From Deltaproteobacteria bacterium (lineage in GTDB: Bacteria; Desulfobacterota; Desulfuromonadia; Geobacterales; DSM-12255), in assembly GCA_021849045.1 (NCBI GenBank), contig JAJZTK010000018.1, positions 1-41,048 on the forward strand: a stretch of DNA of 41,048 bases. Reading direction: 5' to 3'. Position numbers and translations under genes: made by a program. This document shows positions 41,011-41,048 of the stretch, in pieces (positions within the stretch are counted from its first letter, which is position 1; every line of letters starts with the position of its first letter). The notes below the pieces were generated by a model. That model worked only from the letters and a program-made list of their open reading frames with translations. It searched no databases and was not told the DNA's origin.

Positions 41011-41048
41011 ACCACGCACTTCAGGTACTCTGTTTCCCGTACGCACAG
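40995..41048 (-). CDS. possible 3' end of a convergent gene running off the window
   Basis: On the minus strand a frame enters from the right edge as LCVRETEYLKCVVLQAV and stops with TAG at 40997-40995. The composition looks protein-like and a convergent neighbour would fit the hairpin here, but 17 codons cannot establish it. Confidence 0.25.
   Translation of the reverse strand: MCVRETEYLKCVVLQAV

Overview
The window reads as chromosome of a Geobacter-like bacterium (Desulfuromonadia, formerly Deltaproteobacteria). The basis is the gene order minor pilins/pilY1 - pilMNOPQ - aroC-aroB-TPR-roadblock-aroQ, a long non-flagellar-type chemoreceptor, glgA, and moderately high GC. This is inference from gene content; no 16S gene or other taxonomic marker is present. 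I see no transposase, phage gene, tRNA, rRNA or CRISPR array.

Left part (1-21761): type IV pilus functions. Two consecutive cassettes with the same order, pilY1-fimU-pilV-pilW-pilX, lie at 1-7225 (its pilY1 is cut by the left edge) and 7579-15034. A small secreted protein of unknown function sits between them. The second PilY1 carries three Ig-like domains at its N-terminus, and the first carries a duplicated cysteine motif. After an intrinsic terminator and an AT-rich gap come a 67-residue XRE-type regulator, then pilM, pilN, pilO, pilP and pilQ (inner-membrane alignment complex and secretin) and an unknown lipoprotein. A strong hairpin terminator follows.

Middle (21875-25987): a shikimate-pathway operon, aroC, aroB and aroQ, into which a TPR protein and a Roadblock/LC7 protein are inserted as a translationally coupled pair. 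The 391-base gap after aroQ is the most unusual stretch: three copies of TTTGCA-N4-TGCAAA lie 100-280 bases upstream of a near-consensus sigma-54 promoter, followed by a structured leader. The promoter points into a four-gene module I do not recognise: a 63-residue Cys-rich protein, a 40-residue single-TM peptide, an 83-residue two-TM protein and an eight-TM 350-residue protein. The module closes with a perfect intrinsic terminator at 28099-28127. This is my main candidate for an undescribed system.

Right part (28203-41048): glgA; a convergent methyl-accepting chemotaxis protein; an agmatine-to-putrescine operon (aguA, aguB) ending with a DUF2721 protein; a YpdA-like FAD/NAD(P) oxidoreductase diverging from a YtxH-like protein across a shared palindrome; a DUF3047 exported protein; NADH pyrophosphatase nudC; and a biotin operon bioF-bioH-bioC preceded by a good match to the BirA operator. 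Gene starts were re-chosen where Shine-Dalgarno sites, prepilin leaders or family N-termini pointed to an internal codon.
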